In this document: piece after piece, positions 16,031 through 27,025 of the stretch
Position numbering within the stretch: the stretch's first letter is position 1
Layout: the number at the start of each line of letters is the position of its first letter
From: Nitrospirota bacterium
Lineage (GTDB): Bacteria; Nitrospirota; Thermodesulfovibrionia; Thermodesulfovibrionales; UBA1546
Length of the DNA: 64,000 bases
Direction: 5' to 3'
Assembly: GCA_009773185.1 (NCBI GenBank)
Contig: WPIF01000007.1
Location: 48,206 to 112,205, forward strand
Program-made: the position numbers and the translations under genes
Notes under the pieces: model-generated
What the model was told of the DNA's origin: nothing
Seen by the model: the letters and a program-made list of their open reading frames with translations, nothing else
Database searches by the model: none

Positions 16031-17598
16031 ACGCGATAATCTATCCCGGAAAATATCCTGTCCTTATCTTCAAGCTCCGATAACTTTTTCTCGTCTATAT
16101 TTCCTGATTTTGCTGCTGAGTATAAATTACTGAACCTGTCTGCATGCCCGGTTATTCTTTTTACGGCATAGTCAGACGCTGCCCCTGTTTTCATTATGAA
16201 TGGCCAGTCGCTATGCTGAAGCAAAAGGACTTCTCTTGCAGCCTGATTCAGGGCCCTCTGCAGCAGGCCTTCGGCACGAGGAAACATATCAGAAAGCTCT
16301 ATCATCCTTTCGGCTGCCTTGTGCAGATGCCTGTAAACCCAGTCATTGGAGCTATTGACCCAGACCTCATTGTAGCCGTTGTGCCCCCAGCTTGACATGG
16401 AAGGAGTTATGCACTGGAATTCTGAATTTTCATTAAGATATTGCGAAGAGGTGATTGTCCTGAATGGATTCCGGTTTGCGATTTTTCTCAGGAGAAAATT
16501 AAGCCAGTCCGGCCCTTCAAACCACCAGTGCCCAAAGAGTTCGGCATCATAAGGCGCTGTTATCACAGGGGTAAAATCTGATGTCCGGGCCAGGAGTTCT
16601 ATTTGCTGCTTTCTGTTCAGCATAAAGCTTTCAGCATGTTTTTCTGCCCTGGCCATTGCCTTTTTTCTGTTGTAAGGCCGCTTATCATCTGTCTTGCCTG
16701 TTATCCTGTGGTATTTTATCCCTGTATATATCCTTATCTCGTCAGGGTGAATGTAAGGCCTGATATACTCGACCGGAAGGTCAAAGCCGGCGTCTCTGTA
16801 AAAATCCCTGTAAGCGAAATCTCCGGGGTAACCTTCGATTGAACTCCAGACCTGCCTTGAGGACTCAATATCCCTGCCGAATGCAATAACACCCGACGGA
16901 CAGGATACAGGTTTATATACACCATATTTTGGCGCCGGTTTTCCGTTCAGTATCCCATGTGTCTCCATGAAAAAAAATTTTATGCCGGCATCTTTCAATA
17001 TCCTGTCCAGGCCCGGATAATAGCCGCATTCAGGCAGCCATATGCCTTCAGGAGCTTTGCCGAAATTTCTTATATGGCTTTCTACCGCAACCTTTATCTG
17101 CGCCCTCACAGCCTGAGGGTAGTTGCTGAGTGTCGGCAGATAGGCGTGGGTTGCTGCGCATGTTATGATTTCAACTTTTCCGGTATCCTGTAATTTTTTA
17201 AAGGCAGATGTGATATCTTTTTTGTAACAGTCGTCGTAAAGATATTTAATTCTTCTAAAACGGTCATTATACATTCTTGCCAGTGGTTCAAATGACAGGT
17301 CTCCTCTTGTCCTCAGCAGCTCTTTTTCTGTAAGCTCAATAAGATTATTTATATACCTGAGGCACCTTTCTCTGAGCAGGCGGTCATTAAACATCTCAAC
17401 CAGTGTTGGACTGAGAGACAGAGTGATATTGAATTCCACATTATCATTCAAGAGACCGTCAAAGACATCGAGCAAGGGGATATAGCTCTCTGTAATGGCC
17501 TCATAAAGCCAGTTCTCTTCAAGAAAATAATCGTGTTCCGGATGCCTGATATAAGGCAGGTGGGCGTGGAGGACAAGGTTTAAATAGCCTTTATGCAT
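15994..17598 (-). CDS. GH57 1,4-alpha-glucan branching enzyme
   Basis: The 534-residue protein belongs to glycoside hydrolase family 57 with a DUF1957 C-terminal part, the group with alpha-1,4-glucan branching activity. It opens with YLNLVLHAHLPYIRHPEH (family motif 1). The likely nucleophile is Glu190 in GIWLPECGYYPG and the acid/base is Asp351 in YDAELFGHWWFEG. The length matches biochemically studied members of roughly 520-570 residues. It probably serves glycogen-like storage or maltooligosaccharide metabolism; no other glycogen genes are nearby. No signal peptide is present, so it is cytoplasmic. Confidence 0.92.
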   Translation of the reverse strand: MHKGYLNLVLHAHLPYIRHPEHDYFLEENWLYEAITESYIPLLDVFDGLLNDNVEFNITLSLSPTLVEMFNDRLLRERCLRYINNLIELTEKELLRTRGDLSFEPLARMYNDRFRRIKYLYDDCYKKDITSAFKKLQDTGKVEIITCAATHAYLPTLSNYPQAVRAQIKVAVESHIRNFGKAPEGIWLPECGYYPGLDRILKDAGIKFFFMETHGILNGKPAPKYGVYKPVSCPSGVIAFGRDIESSRQVWSSIEGYPGDFAYRDFYRDAGFDLPVEYIRPYIHPDEIRIYTGIKYHRITGKTDDKRPYNRKKAMARAEKHAESFMLNRKQQIELLARTSDFTPVITAPYDAELFGHWWFEGPDWLNFLLRKIANRNPFRTITSSQYLNENSEFQCITPSMSSWGHNGYNEVWVNSSNDWVYRHLHKAAERMIELSDMFPRAEGLLQRALNQAAREVLLLQHSDWPFIMKTGAASDYAVKRITGHADRFSNLYSAAKSGNIDEKKLSELEDKDRIFSGIDYRVYSGNESSLSKG

Positions 17599-17664
17599 AT
17601 AACTTTAAGAATAATACACGATTGGGAATCGATGATACAAGGCTAATCTGCCCTCATTTTGCCC

Positions 17665-17699
17665 TTGACTTTTTTAATACAGCATTATACACTTTGTAT
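17665..17699 (+). promoter_or_regulatory. Promoter with palindromic operator over the -10 box
   Basis: TTGACT (17665-17670) and TACACT (17688-17693) are separated by exactly 17 bases. The perfect inverted repeat ATACA-CTT-TGTAT (17687-17699) covers the -10 box and start site, which is where an autorepressor would sit. The LexA-like gene begins at 17705. Confidence 0.65.
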
Positions 17700-17704
17700 G
17701 AAAT

Positions 17705-18331
17705 ATGAATGTGCAGCTTAATCAAAAACAATCAGACGCAGTCCGCTGCATGCGAAACTGGCTTATGCACAAAGGGGAAATTCCGTCTGTACGTGAACTG
17801 ATGGCAGCGCTTAGATATAAATCTCCTCGCTCGGCTGCTTTAATTATTGAGGAATTAATCCAGAAAGGTATTTTGAGAAAGCGTTCAAATGGAGATTTGC
17901 AGCTAATTAAAGATATTGATGCAGATTCAGCCCATGCCCGCACAGTCGATATTCCTTTAGTCGGTATGGTAACCTGTGGAATGCCTATTTTAGCGCAGGA
18001 AAATATTGAGGGCTATATTCCTGTATCTGTTTCCCTTGCAAAATCCGGGAATAAATACTTCCTGGTCAGGGCTAAAGGCGATTCCATGAACAAAGCCGGC
18101 ATCAATGATGGTGATTTAATACTTGTCCGCCAGCAGTCAGCGGCACAAAATGGCGATATAGTTGTAGCCTTGATTGATGATGAAGCAACCGTGAAGGAAT
18201 TTCAGCATACTAAAAATTGTGTTGTTCTAATGCCGAGGTCGAATAATAAAAATCATAAGCCGATTATCCTGACTGAAAATTTTCAGGTTCAGGGAGTTGC
18301 AGTAACAACAATTCCAAAATTAGAGGTTTGA
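17705..18331 (+). CDS. LexA-like self-cleaving repressor
   Basis: The 208-residue protein has a LexA-type winged helix (residues about 5-65; GEIPSVRELMAALRYKSPRSA) and a LexA/UmuD S24 peptidase domain. The predicted scissile bond is Cys91-Gly92 in VGMVTCGMP, where many LexA proteins have Ala-Gly. The catalytic dyad is Ser127 (KGDSM) and Lys164 (ATVKEF). The DNA-binding helix is divergent from housekeeping LexA. It heads an accessory island and is followed by restriction-modification genes, so it may be a damage-responsive controller of them rather than the cell's global LexA. Confidence 0.85.
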   Translation: MNVQLNQKQSDAVRCMRNWLMHKGEIPSVRELMAALRYKSPRSAALIIEELIQKGILRKRSNGDLQLIKDIDADSAHARTVDIPLVGMVTCGMPILAQENIEGYIPVSVSLAKSGNKYFLVRAKGDSMNKAGINDGDLILVRQQSAAQNGDIVVALIDDEATVKEFQHTKNCVVLMPRSNNKNHKPIILTENFQVQGVAVTTIPKLEV

Positions 18332-18333
18332 AT

Positions 18334-18498
18334 ATGGTAAATTATCATATATCAAAAAAGACAGGACAGGTGAAGGAAATAAAAAAATCGCTTTTAAATC
18401 TTGGCGGAATTGCTAAAGACAGAAAAGTTGGAACTGGCAAAGAAAGAGAATTTGCAAAAAAGGTTGTTTCAAAAAAAATTGCACAAGAAGGATTTTAA
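18334..18498 (+). CDS. Small basic protein of unknown function
   Basis: This 54-codon frame starts 2 bases after the stop of the LexA-like gene and begins MVNYHISKKTGQVKEI. It is very rich in lysine (about one residue in four) and ends KKIAQEGF. I recognise no family. The tight spacing and same orientation suggest co-transcription with the repressor. It could be a small DNA-binding or anti-repressor protein, but that is only a guess from charge and position. The 119 bases after it, up to the methyltransferase, hold nothing I recognise. Confidence 0.45.
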   Translation: MVNYHISKKTGQVKEIKKSLLNLGGIAKDRKVGTGKEREFAKKVVSKKIAQEGF

Positions 18499-18617
18499 GG
18501 TGGTGAGGAAAGAAAAGTAAGAAGCAGCATAATAAATAGATTGAGTAGGGATATAGAGAAGATTGGAAAATACAAATAGACAGATATTTTATGCATATAG
18601 AGGAATAAACTGAGATT

Positions 18618-19490
18618 ATGAAAAAAGTAAATACGAACATAATTTTAGGCGATTGCAAAGAAGTTTTAAAAAGCCTTGATGAAAATTCAATCGATTTAAT
18701 CGTAACATCTCCTCCTTATGCTGATAGCAGAAATGGCACATATGGGGGAATAAAGCCAGATCACTATGTTCAATGGTTTCTTCCTATTAGCAAAGAACTT
18801 CTGAGGGTTTTAAAGGCTGATGGTACTTTCATATTAAACATCAAGGAAAAAGTTGTTAATGCTGAGCGGCATACTTACGTAATTGAACTTATCCTCGAAA
18901 TGAAAAAACAGGGTTGGCTATGGACTGAGGAATTTATGTGGCATAAGAAGAATTGTTACCCCGGAAAGTGGCCTAATAGGTTCAGAGATTCCTGGGAAAG
19001 ATTATTACAGTTTAACAAAAGCAAAAAATTTCATATGTATCAGGAAGAAGTAATGATTCCTATGGGCGAATGGGCAAAAACAAGATTAAAAAAATTAAGC
19101 GAAACCGATATGATCAGGGATAATTCAAAAGTCGGAAGCGGTTTTGGAAAAAAGATTGCAAACTGGTTGAATAAGGATAAGGTCTATCCGACAAATGTGC
19201 TTAATATGGCGACTGAATGCTCAAATAGAAATCACAGTGCTGTTTTTCCTGAAGCACTCCCTGAATGGTTCATAAAATTGTTTACAAGAGAAGGTGATTG
19301 GGTATTAGATCCTTTTTCCGGCTCCGGCACAACTCTGAGAGTTGCCAATAGACTAAAGAGAAATTCTGTAGGTATTGATATATCTAAACAGTATTATAAT
19401 ATGGTCATGGAAGAGGCAAGTAGTTATAAAGATATGTCCCTTTTTGAAAGGCAGGCAAGGTATGGGAAAAATCGAAGACAAAAACATTAA
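18618..19490 (+). CDS. DNA methyltransferase, N4-cytosine (beta) type
   Basis: The 290-residue protein is a type II modification methylase. The catalytic motif TSPPY (30-34) comes first, followed by a target-recognition region, and the SAM-binding motif DPFSGSGTT comes near residue 230. This order defines the beta class, and SPPY rather than DPPY favours N4-cytosine methylation. VGIDISKQYY after motif I is also typical. It overlaps the next gene by 29 bases, which is a common coupling for a methylase and its cognate nuclease. The recognition sequence cannot be read from the protein. Confidence 0.88.
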   Translation: MKKVNTNIILGDCKEVLKSLDENSIDLIVTSPPYADSRNGTYGGIKPDHYVQWFLPISKELLRVLKADGTFILNIKEKVVNAERHTYVIELILEMKKQGWLWTEEFMWHKKNCYPGKWPNRFRDSWERLLQFNKSKKFHMYQEEVMIPMGEWAKTRLKKLSETDMIRDNSKVGSGFGKKIANWLNKDKVYPTNVLNMATECSNRNHSAVFPEALPEWFIKLFTREGDWVLDPFSGSGTTLRVANRLKRNSVGIDISKQYYNMVMEEASSYKDMSLFERQARYGKNRRQKH

Positions 19491-20217
19491 CGATTACATT
19501 GAGAAAAACATAAGCACTTTTCATTCAAAGAGGTTGCAGAATCTTGAAGAGTTAAAATTATCAACAATCCTTAAAAAGAAAAATCCCTATTTATTTAAGG
19601 CTAAAAATATTCATACAGCTCAAGACTTAGTTAAACCCCTTCTTGATGCCCATCTTTCTTCTCAGGAAGAAACAATATTCGGAGATTTCTTGGAAGGGCT
19701 TGCAATCTTTATTAATGGAAAAGTTTATGGTGGGAAAAAGTCAGCAGCCGAAGGCATCGACTTGGAGTTTGATAATGATAATATCTACTATATTATTGCA
19801 ATCAAATCGGGCCCTAACTGGGCCAATAGCCAACAGATAATAAAAATGAAGGACAATTTCAAAAAGGCTAAAAGAATACTTAGAACGAGCAATTCAAAAA
19901 TTAATGTTCAAGCAATTAATGGATGTTGTTATGGTCGAGATAACAGACCGGATAAAGGCGATTATTTCAAATACTGTGGACAAAGATTTTGGGAGTTGAT
20001 TTCCGGCAATGAAAATCTATATACGGAAATTATCGAACCTCTTGGTCATAAGGCAAAAGAACGGAATGAGGAATTTATAGTCGCCTATGCTCAAATTATC
20101 AATAAATTTACCTTGAATTTTATGAATGATTTTTGTATTGATGGTAAAGTTGATTGGAAGAAGCTAGTAAAGTTTAATTCAGGGAAAGATTCTTTATTGA
20201 AGAAGAAAATTATTTAA
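19462..20217 (+). CDS. Probable type II restriction endonuclease
   Basis: The start is set at the ATG reading MGKIEDKNINDY, preceded by AGGCAAGG; the frame is open further upstream only because it overlaps the methylase. The 251-residue product has a PD-(D/E)XK-like nuclease signature: EGIDLEFDN supplies the first acid and YIIAIKSGPNWANSQQ the (x)xK half, with Glu or Asp replaced by Ile/Ala as in some restriction enzymes. From memory the SGPNWAN string resembles a group labelled PmeII-type, which I could not check. Position next to the methylase is strong support. Confidence 0.72.
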   Translation: MGKIEDKNINDYIEKNISTFHSKRLQNLEELKLSTILKKKNPYLFKAKNIHTAQDLVKPLLDAHLSSQEETIFGDFLEGLAIFINGKVYGGKKSAAEGIDLEFDNDNIYYIIAIKSGPNWANSQQIIKMKDNFKKAKRILRTSNSKINVQAINGCCYGRDNRPDKGDYFKYCGQRFWELISGNENLYTEIIEPLGHKAKERNEEFIVAYAQIINKFTLNFMNDFCIDGKVDWKKLVKFNSGKDSLLKKKII

Positions 20218-20240
20218 GGAGGGAGGGTGGAGAATAGCCA

Positions 20241-20549
20241 GTGAGCAAAACATTTATTGATAAAGAAACAGGATGGGCAGGTTATAAACTACCTAACTCC
20301 TGCGATGCAAAATTTCTGATAGTGGCAGCGGAAGGCGGCAATGTTGTTGAGATTAATCATTTTGGTTCTTTCAAGGAAGCCAAGCAAGTCTTTGATGAAA
20401 TTGCAAGTGATCATGGGTTAGAACCTGAAACTGTAAACAAGTCTATCTACTATGATGTTTCTATTTGGCGATGGACGGAAAACAGATATGTGAGATTGAA
20501 GCATACGGATAAAACGACAGACGTAACCAAATTTCGGTTGATGAAATAA
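20241..20549 (+). CDS. Hypothetical protein in restriction-modification island
   Basis: This 102-residue protein starts at GTG after a GGAGGGAGGGTGGAG purine tract and is co-directional with the endonuclease gene 23 bases upstream. It has no membrane segment or motif I know. It contains mixed alpha/beta sequence with FLIVAAEGGNVVEINHFGSF and several aromatic residues near the C-terminus (SIYYDVSIWRWTENRYV). It may be an accessory factor of the restriction system or an unrelated passenger. Confidence 0.55.
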   Translation: MSKTFIDKETGWAGYKLPNSCDAKFLIVAAEGGNVVEINHFGSFKEAKQVFDEIASDHGLEPETVNKSIYYDVSIWRWTENRYVRLKHTDKTTDVTKFRLMK

Positions 20550-20638
20550 GAAAGAAATTCCCGCACTTGCTAAAAAATCTTCAGCGAAATTAAATCAGAA
20601 TTTCCGCTAGGGCGCAAGATATTTAAAAAACAAATCCT

Positions 20639-22357
20639 CTACTTCCTCTTAAACATCTTCTTCAGGTCATCCAGCGAAAAGAAGAGCCTTGTCGGCCTTC
20701 CGTGAGGGCACTGGTCCGGGTGTTCTGTTTTATCGAGGTCAGCAATAAGCCTGGAGAATTCTTCCCTGTTCAGTATTTCTTTTCCGCGCACTGAGCTGTG
20801 GCAGGCGATCCTTGCTGCCAGGGCTTCCTTCAATGATTTGTCAGGGTGAACACCCTCGCTGATAGCTGATGCAATGTCAGAGAGTATTCCCCTTAAATCA
20901 GCGCTGTCCAATGCATCAGGGAGTGAACGGATAATGAGGGTATCATGCCCGAAATCATCTGCCTCAATTCCAAATTCATAAAGAAGAGTTCTATTTTCAA
21001 GTATGACCCTGTATTCCTTATGAGAAAGTTTTATCTGCTGCGGGAAAAGCAGCTGATGCGAGTCAAGGTTTATTTTTTTAAGGAATTTTTCATACAATAT
21101 CCTTTCATGTGCAGCATGATGGTCTATTATTGTTAAACCGCCTTTTCCAGAAACAGCTATAAAAGTATCTCCAAGATAGATAAAGGGCAGGGAAGGTTTA
21201 TATATCAGTTCGAGATTTTCAGAAACCCTTGCCCCGAATTGTTTAACCGGTGGTTCATAATGAGCTGCATTATCTGAGGAGAAAGCAGGTCGCAGACTCG
21301 GCTCTACGAGATGAACAGGTTCAGGTTGTAACCCGCCCGGGGCTTCAACAAACGGCCTTATGTATTCTGTCCGGGCCTCCTTTACTGCATCCCTGATACT
21401 CACATTCACAAAACGATATACACTTTCCTTATCTTCAAACCTGACCTCTCTTTTTGAAGGATGGACATTAAAGTCCACTTTTTTCGGGTCAAGGCTTAAA
21501 AACAGAAAGAATACAGGATGCTTGTCTTTTGGGAGAATGCCTTCATATGCATTATATACAGCATGTGAGAGAGAGGTGTCTTTTATCGGCCTTCTGTTTA
21601 TGAATATGAACTGGTGTGCCTTATTATTTCTGAAATTCAGGGCATCGGATACAAATGCTTTTATATCCATGCCTCCATACATATTATTAACACCGGTCAG
21701 GCCATTAAGAAACTCATCCCCGTATATCTGCATTATCCTTTCCCTGAAGCCTGAAGCCCTGGGGACAAGCATTGTTTCCTGATTTTCAGTGAAAAGCGTG
21801 AAACCGATCTCATAGTGTGAAAGCGCCTCTTTTGTCACAGTATCAATAATATGGAAAAGCTCTGTGCTATTTGTCTTGAGGAATTTTTTCCTTGCAGGGG
21901 TGTTAAAGAATAAATCTTTTATCTCTATTGATGTGCCTGAAAAAGAAGAATCTTTAACCTCTTTTTTCTCTCCGCCTGTTAATTCTATTGCGATGCCTGA
22001 ACCGGAATCTTTGACCCCGGTTATGATTTTGACCTTTGACACTGAGGCAATTGAGGGAAGCGCCTCTCCCCGGAACCCCATCGTCGTGATATTAAACAAA
22101 TCCGCCTCGTTATCAATCTTGCTCGTTGCATGGCGTTCAAAACACAAAAGCGCATCTTCCCTGTCCATGCCTGTCCCGTTGTCAGATACCTTTATTAACC
22201 GCTTGCCTCCGTAGAGCACCTCAATTCTTATGTCAGTGCTTTTGGCGTCTATGGCATTTTCAATAAGCTCTTTAACCACAGAGGCAGGCCTTTCTACTAC
22301 CTCACCGGCAGCGATCTTATTTCTCAGGCCAACTGGAAGAACCTTTATCTGCGGCAT
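20639..22357 (-). CDS. mutL: DNA mismatch repair protein MutL
   Basis: MutL couples mismatch recognition to strand removal. The GHKL ATPase N-terminus is clear: IAAGEVVERPASVVKELIENAIDA, DNGTGM, GFRGEALPSI and SFSGTSI. The C-terminal half keeps the endonuclease motif as DHHAAHERILYE (His in place of the usual Gln), with ACHSSVRG and CPHGRP, so this is a nicking MutL as in organisms without MutH. At 572 residues it is normal. It is the first conserved gene after the accessory island. Confidence 0.95.
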   Translation of the reverse strand: MPQIKVLPVGLRNKIAAGEVVERPASVVKELIENAIDAKSTDIRIEVLYGGKRLIKVSDNGTGMDREDALLCFERHATSKIDNEADLFNITTMGFRGEALPSIASVSKVKIITGVKDSGSGIAIELTGGEKKEVKDSSFSGTSIEIKDLFFNTPARKKFLKTNSTELFHIIDTVTKEALSHYEIGFTLFTENQETMLVPRASGFRERIMQIYGDEFLNGLTGVNNMYGGMDIKAFVSDALNFRNNKAHQFIFINRRPIKDTSLSHAVYNAYEGILPKDKHPVFFLFLSLDPKKVDFNVHPSKREVRFEDKESVYRFVNVSIRDAVKEARTEYIRPFVEAPGGLQPEPVHLVEPSLRPAFSSDNAAHYEPPVKQFGARVSENLELIYKPSLPFIYLGDTFIAVSGKGGLTIIDHHAAHERILYEKFLKKINLDSHQLLFPQQIKLSHKEYRVILENRTLLYEFGIEADDFGHDTLIIRSLPDALDSADLRGILSDIASAISEGVHPDKSLKEALAARIACHSSVRGKEILNREEFSRLIADLDKTEHPDQCPHGRPTRLFFSLDDLKKMFKRK

Positions 22358-22461
22358 AAGACATTTTATAGATTAGGGGGATGATTTCGCAAGAGGCTGT
22401 AGCAGGGCAGGGCATAAAGAATCCAATTGTCTTGAATTAGCGGCCTATGTTAAACTTAAAT

Positions 22462-22489
22462 CCTGCTGCTTCATATCTGAAGCGGCAGG
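22462..22489 (+). other. Intergenic hairpin upstream of the monooxygenase gene
   Basis: CCTGCTGCTTCA and TGAAGCGGCAGG pair over 12 positions (one G-T) around a TATC loop. It lies in the short gap between the divergent mutL and nitronate monooxygenase-family genes, 30 bases before the latter's ATG, so it could sit in its leader RNA. No T run follows, so it is not an ordinary terminator. Confidence 0.55.
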
Positions 22490-22518
22490 GCAGCATATAA
22501 AGCAAAGACAGGAATCCT

Positions 22519-23619
22519 ATGGGCGCTAAGATAAAAGAGTTAAAAATCGGAGATTTGACAGCTAAGCTTCCTATAATTCAGGGGGGAATGGGAGTCGGGA
22601 TTTCTCTGTCCGGCCTGGCATCCGCAGTAGCCAATGAAGGCGCTATAGGAGTTATTTCTGCATCAGGCATCGGACTTTTTGAGCCTGATGGTTCCACAAA
22701 TTATCTGGAGGCAAATATCCGCGCCTTAAGAAAAGAGATTCGAAAGACAAGGGAGTTAACCAAAGGGATTATTGGTTTAAATATACTGGTGGCGTCATCA
22801 AATTTTGATGACATGGCAAGAACTGCCATTGAGGAGGGAATAGATATAATTTTTTCCGGCGCCGGCCTTCCCCTTAATCTCCCGCAATTCTTAAACGGAA
22901 GCAAAAAGACAAAATTGGTCCCTATTGTTTCTTCTGCAAGGGCAGCAAGAATCATTACCAAAAAGTGGGCGGAAAAATACAACTATATTCCTGATGCCCT
23001 TGTGGTAGAAGGCCCGATGGCAGGAGGGCATCTCGGGTTCAAGCTGGAACAGATTAGCGACCCTGAATATTCACTGGAAAAGCTGGTTGTGGAAGTAATT
23101 AAAGAGACAAAATTATTAGAAGAAAAATATAAAAAAACTATCCCTGTGATTGCTGCAGGAGGCATATATACAGGTGAGGATATTTATAAATTCCTGCAAA
23201 TGGGCGCTGCCGGGGTGCAGATGGCAACACGTTTTGTTACCACTTATGAATGTGATGCATCGCCGGACTTCAAGCAGGCTTATATTGACGCCAGGAAAGA
23301 AGATATTGTGATTATCAAAAGCCCTGTTGGCATGCCGGGGAGGGCAATCAGAAATAAATTTATTGATGATGTCAATAAAGGGGAGAGAAAGCCGTTTAAG
23401 TGCCCCTATCACTGTATTATAACCTGTGATTTTAAAAACAGTCCCTATTGCATTGCACTTGCTTTAAAGAGCGCGCAAAAGGGCAATCTGAACAACGGGT
23501 TTGCCTTTGCCGGCGAAAATGCCTATAGGGCAGAAAAAATAGTTTCTGTTAAAGAGTTGATAAAAACCCTGCTGAAAGAGTATGAAGAAGCAGTTAATAA
23601 AAATCAAAGTAATTCCTAA
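22519..23619 (+). CDS. Nitronate monooxygenase / FabK-like flavoprotein
   Basis: The 366-residue protein is a TIM-barrel FMN enzyme of the NPD/FabK superfamily. The start [31 protein letters not shown], the central [12 protein letters not shown] with the conserved His, and [29 protein letters not shown] at the FMN phosphate site are diagnostic. Members are nitronate monooxygenases or enoyl-ACP reductases, and sequence alone does not separate them. The C-terminal segment is Cys-rich ([13 protein letters not shown]), which is less common. The next gene overlaps its 3' end by 38 bases. Confidence 0.82.
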   Translation: MGAKIKELKIGDLTAKLPIIQGGMGVGISLSGLASAVANEGAIGVISASGIGLFEPDGSTNYLEANIRALRKEIRKTRELTKGIIGLNILVASSNFDDMARTAIEEGIDIIFSGAGLPLNLPQFLNGSKKTKLVPIVSSARAARIITKKWAEKYNYIPDALVVEGPMAGGHLGFKLEQISDPEYSLEKLVVEVIKETKLLEEKYKKTIPVIAAGGIYTGEDIYKFLQMGAAGVQMATRFVTTYECDASPDFKQAYIDARKEDIVIIKSPVGMPGRAIRNKFIDDVNKGERKPFKCPYHCIITCDFKNSPYCIALALKSAQKGNLNNGFAFAGENAYRAEKIVSVKELIKTLLKEYEEAVNKNQSNS

Positions 23620-23809
23620 TGCAAAAAAAGATAAGGTTGTTGAGAGCGAAGGTTTATTCAAGGTCTATGTAAATGCTCCTGCAGTTGATGGAAAGGCGAA
23701 TAAGGCGCTGATCGAAGTCATCTCGGAATATTTCAATGTAAGAAAAAGCAGCATAAAGATTGTCAGGGGTGAAAAGTCGCGAGAGAAGGTTGTGGAGATT
23801 ACAAGTTAA
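23582..23809 (+). CDS. YggU/DUF167 family protein
   Basis: This 75-residue protein matches the small DUF167 fold in full: [41 protein letters not shown] and [18 protein letters not shown]. The function of the family is unsettled. The start lies inside the preceding gene (38-base overlap), so expression is probably coupled to it. Confidence 0.88.
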   Translation: MKKQLIKIKVIPNAKKDKVVESEGLFKVYVNAPAVDGKANKALIEVISEYFNVRKSSIKIVRGEKSREKVVEITS

Positions 23810-23837
23810 ATATTAAACAGGCAGGGCATAGTATCAT

Positions 23838-25825
<1,988 letters not shown>

Positions 25826-25840
25826 TTAGGTTTAGCCTGA

Positions 25841-25987
25841 TATAAGGGAGAATATAGTATTTGAACGGTTTATTTTGCCGATACTCTGATAACCCCCTGG
25901 GTACCCCCTTGTTAAGGGGGTTGTGAGGCAAAATCCTCGGAGGGCGACAGCCCGAGAATGAGTGAAAGTACTATGTTCTCCCTTATA
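25841..25987 (+). repeat. Palindromic intergenic element, copy d
   Basis: Arms 25841-25859 and 25969-25987 are 19 bases and pair at 18, the exception being T-G on this strand. The orientation is opposite to copies a, b, c, f and g. The middle carries an extra C-rich/G-rich sub-hairpin (AACCCCCT ... AGGGGGTT, about 25891-25922), shared in type with copy e. It fills the gap between folD and tgt. Confidence 0.9.
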
Positions 25988-26009
25988 AAACATTTTTTTA
26001 ATGTTTTAC

Positions 26010-26930
26010 TTACATCAGCAGGGGGCTTTTCAGCAGGTCGCTTCGTTTGGCAGACCTCGCGGTGTTCTCAATCAGCATTGCTATTGTTACAGGCCCAACG
26101 CCTCCGGGCACAGGCGTTATCAGCGAAGCCCTGTCCTTTACAGAATCAAAATCAACATCACCTACAATCCTGCCGTCACTCAGGACTTTTATTCCTATAT
26201 CAACAACAACAACCCCATCCTTGACCATATCCCCCTTTATAATCCCCTGCTGGCCTGTTGCCGTGCAGATGATATCAGCCTGTATTGTGAGTGCAGACAG
26301 ATTTTTTGTCTCCCTGTGGCATACTGTCACTGTTGCCTCTTTTGCAAGGAGCATCATTGACAGAGGTTTGCCAACAGCAAGGCTTTTACTGATAACAACA
26401 GCATGTTTTCCTTTCAGGTCCACGCCGTAGTATTCGAGGAACTTTATTACCCCGAAAGGCGTGCAGGGGATGAAGCTTGACATTGATTCTGATATCTCAT
26501 GCGAGTTATTTTTGAAGAGCTGGAATGTAGATTCGTCCGCGGCAAGCCTGCCCACAGATATAGCGCCAAGCCCGTCAACGTCTTTTTCCGGGGCTATGGA
26601 ATTTATGACTCTTCTTGCATTTATTCTCTTTGGCAAAGGCAGGAATATCAAAATACCATTAACCCGTTCATCAGTATTCAGGGAATTGATTATATTCAAA
26701 AGCTCATTAATTGTTACAGTATCGGGGAATTTGTGTTTATAAACAGTAATGCCGACATTTTTTGACGCCCTCATTATGGCAAGAAAATACTGTTCAGATG
26801 CAGGATTGTCTCCAACAAGCAGCACAGCAAGGCCAACATCAATCCCGTGTTCATTTAATAACCTGACCTCTTTTTTTACTTCCGCCTTTATTTCCTCAGC
26901 AAGCTTTCTTCCGTCCATTATTTTGGGCAT
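26010..26930 (-). CDS. folD: Bifunctional methylenetetrahydrofolate dehydrogenase/cyclohydrolase
   Basis: FolD interconverts 5,10-methylene-, methenyl- and 10-formyl-tetrahydrofolate. The start at MPKIMDGRKLAEEI is chosen because AGAGAGGTGG precedes it and the family begins here; the frame is open 9 codons further. Motifs include VGDNPASEQYFLAIMRAS (a variant of the usual YVxxK, with the catalytic-Lys position not obvious), GILIFLPLPKRIN, PEKDVDGL, PCTPFGVIKFL, VISKSLAVGKPLSMML and PGGVGPVTIAML. SLAVGKP and ILIFLPLP differ slightly from the usual SxIVGxP and VQLPLP. Length 306 is slightly long. Confidence 0.9.
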   Translation of the reverse strand: MPKIMDGRKLAEEIKAEVKKEVRLLNEHGIDVGLAVLLVGDNPASEQYFLAIMRASKNVGITVYKHKFPDTVTINELLNIINSLNTDERVNGILIFLPLPKRINARRVINSIAPEKDVDGLGAISVGRLAADESTFQLFKNNSHEISESMSSFIPCTPFGVIKFLEYYGVDLKGKHAVVISKSLAVGKPLSMMLLAKEATVTVCHRETKNLSALTIQADIICTATGQQGIIKGDMVKDGVVVVDIGIKVLSDGRIVGDVDFDSVKDRASLITPVPGGVGPVTIAMLIENTARSAKRSDLLKSPLLM

Positions 26931-26988
26931 AGAATGCCACCTCTCTTTTTTAAACAATCTTTTATAGTTTACACATTAGCAATAGATG

Positions 26989-27017
26989 TTGACAACCCTT
27001 CATTTTTATTGTATTTT
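26989..27017 (+). promoter_or_regulatory. pyrE promoter
   Basis: TTGACA (26989-26994) and TATTTT (27012-27017) are 17 bases apart. The -10 box ends only 8 bases before the GTG start of pyrE at 27026, and no Shine-Dalgarno exists between them, so the message is probably leaderless. Confidence 0.65.
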
Positions 27018-27025
27018 CAACCACA

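Noticed and set aside
19375-19461. Longer start for the restriction endonuclease
   Set aside because: The first 29 codons only overlap the methylase in another frame; a ribosome-binding site precedes the ATG at 19462.
17599-20638. Prophage carrying the LexA-like gene
   Set aside because: No integrase, structural or lysis genes are present. The content is only regulator plus restriction-modification, and I found no flanking repeats.
25958-26430. Plus-strand ORFs over folD
   Set aside because: They are shadows of folD, which has complete family motifs on the other strand.
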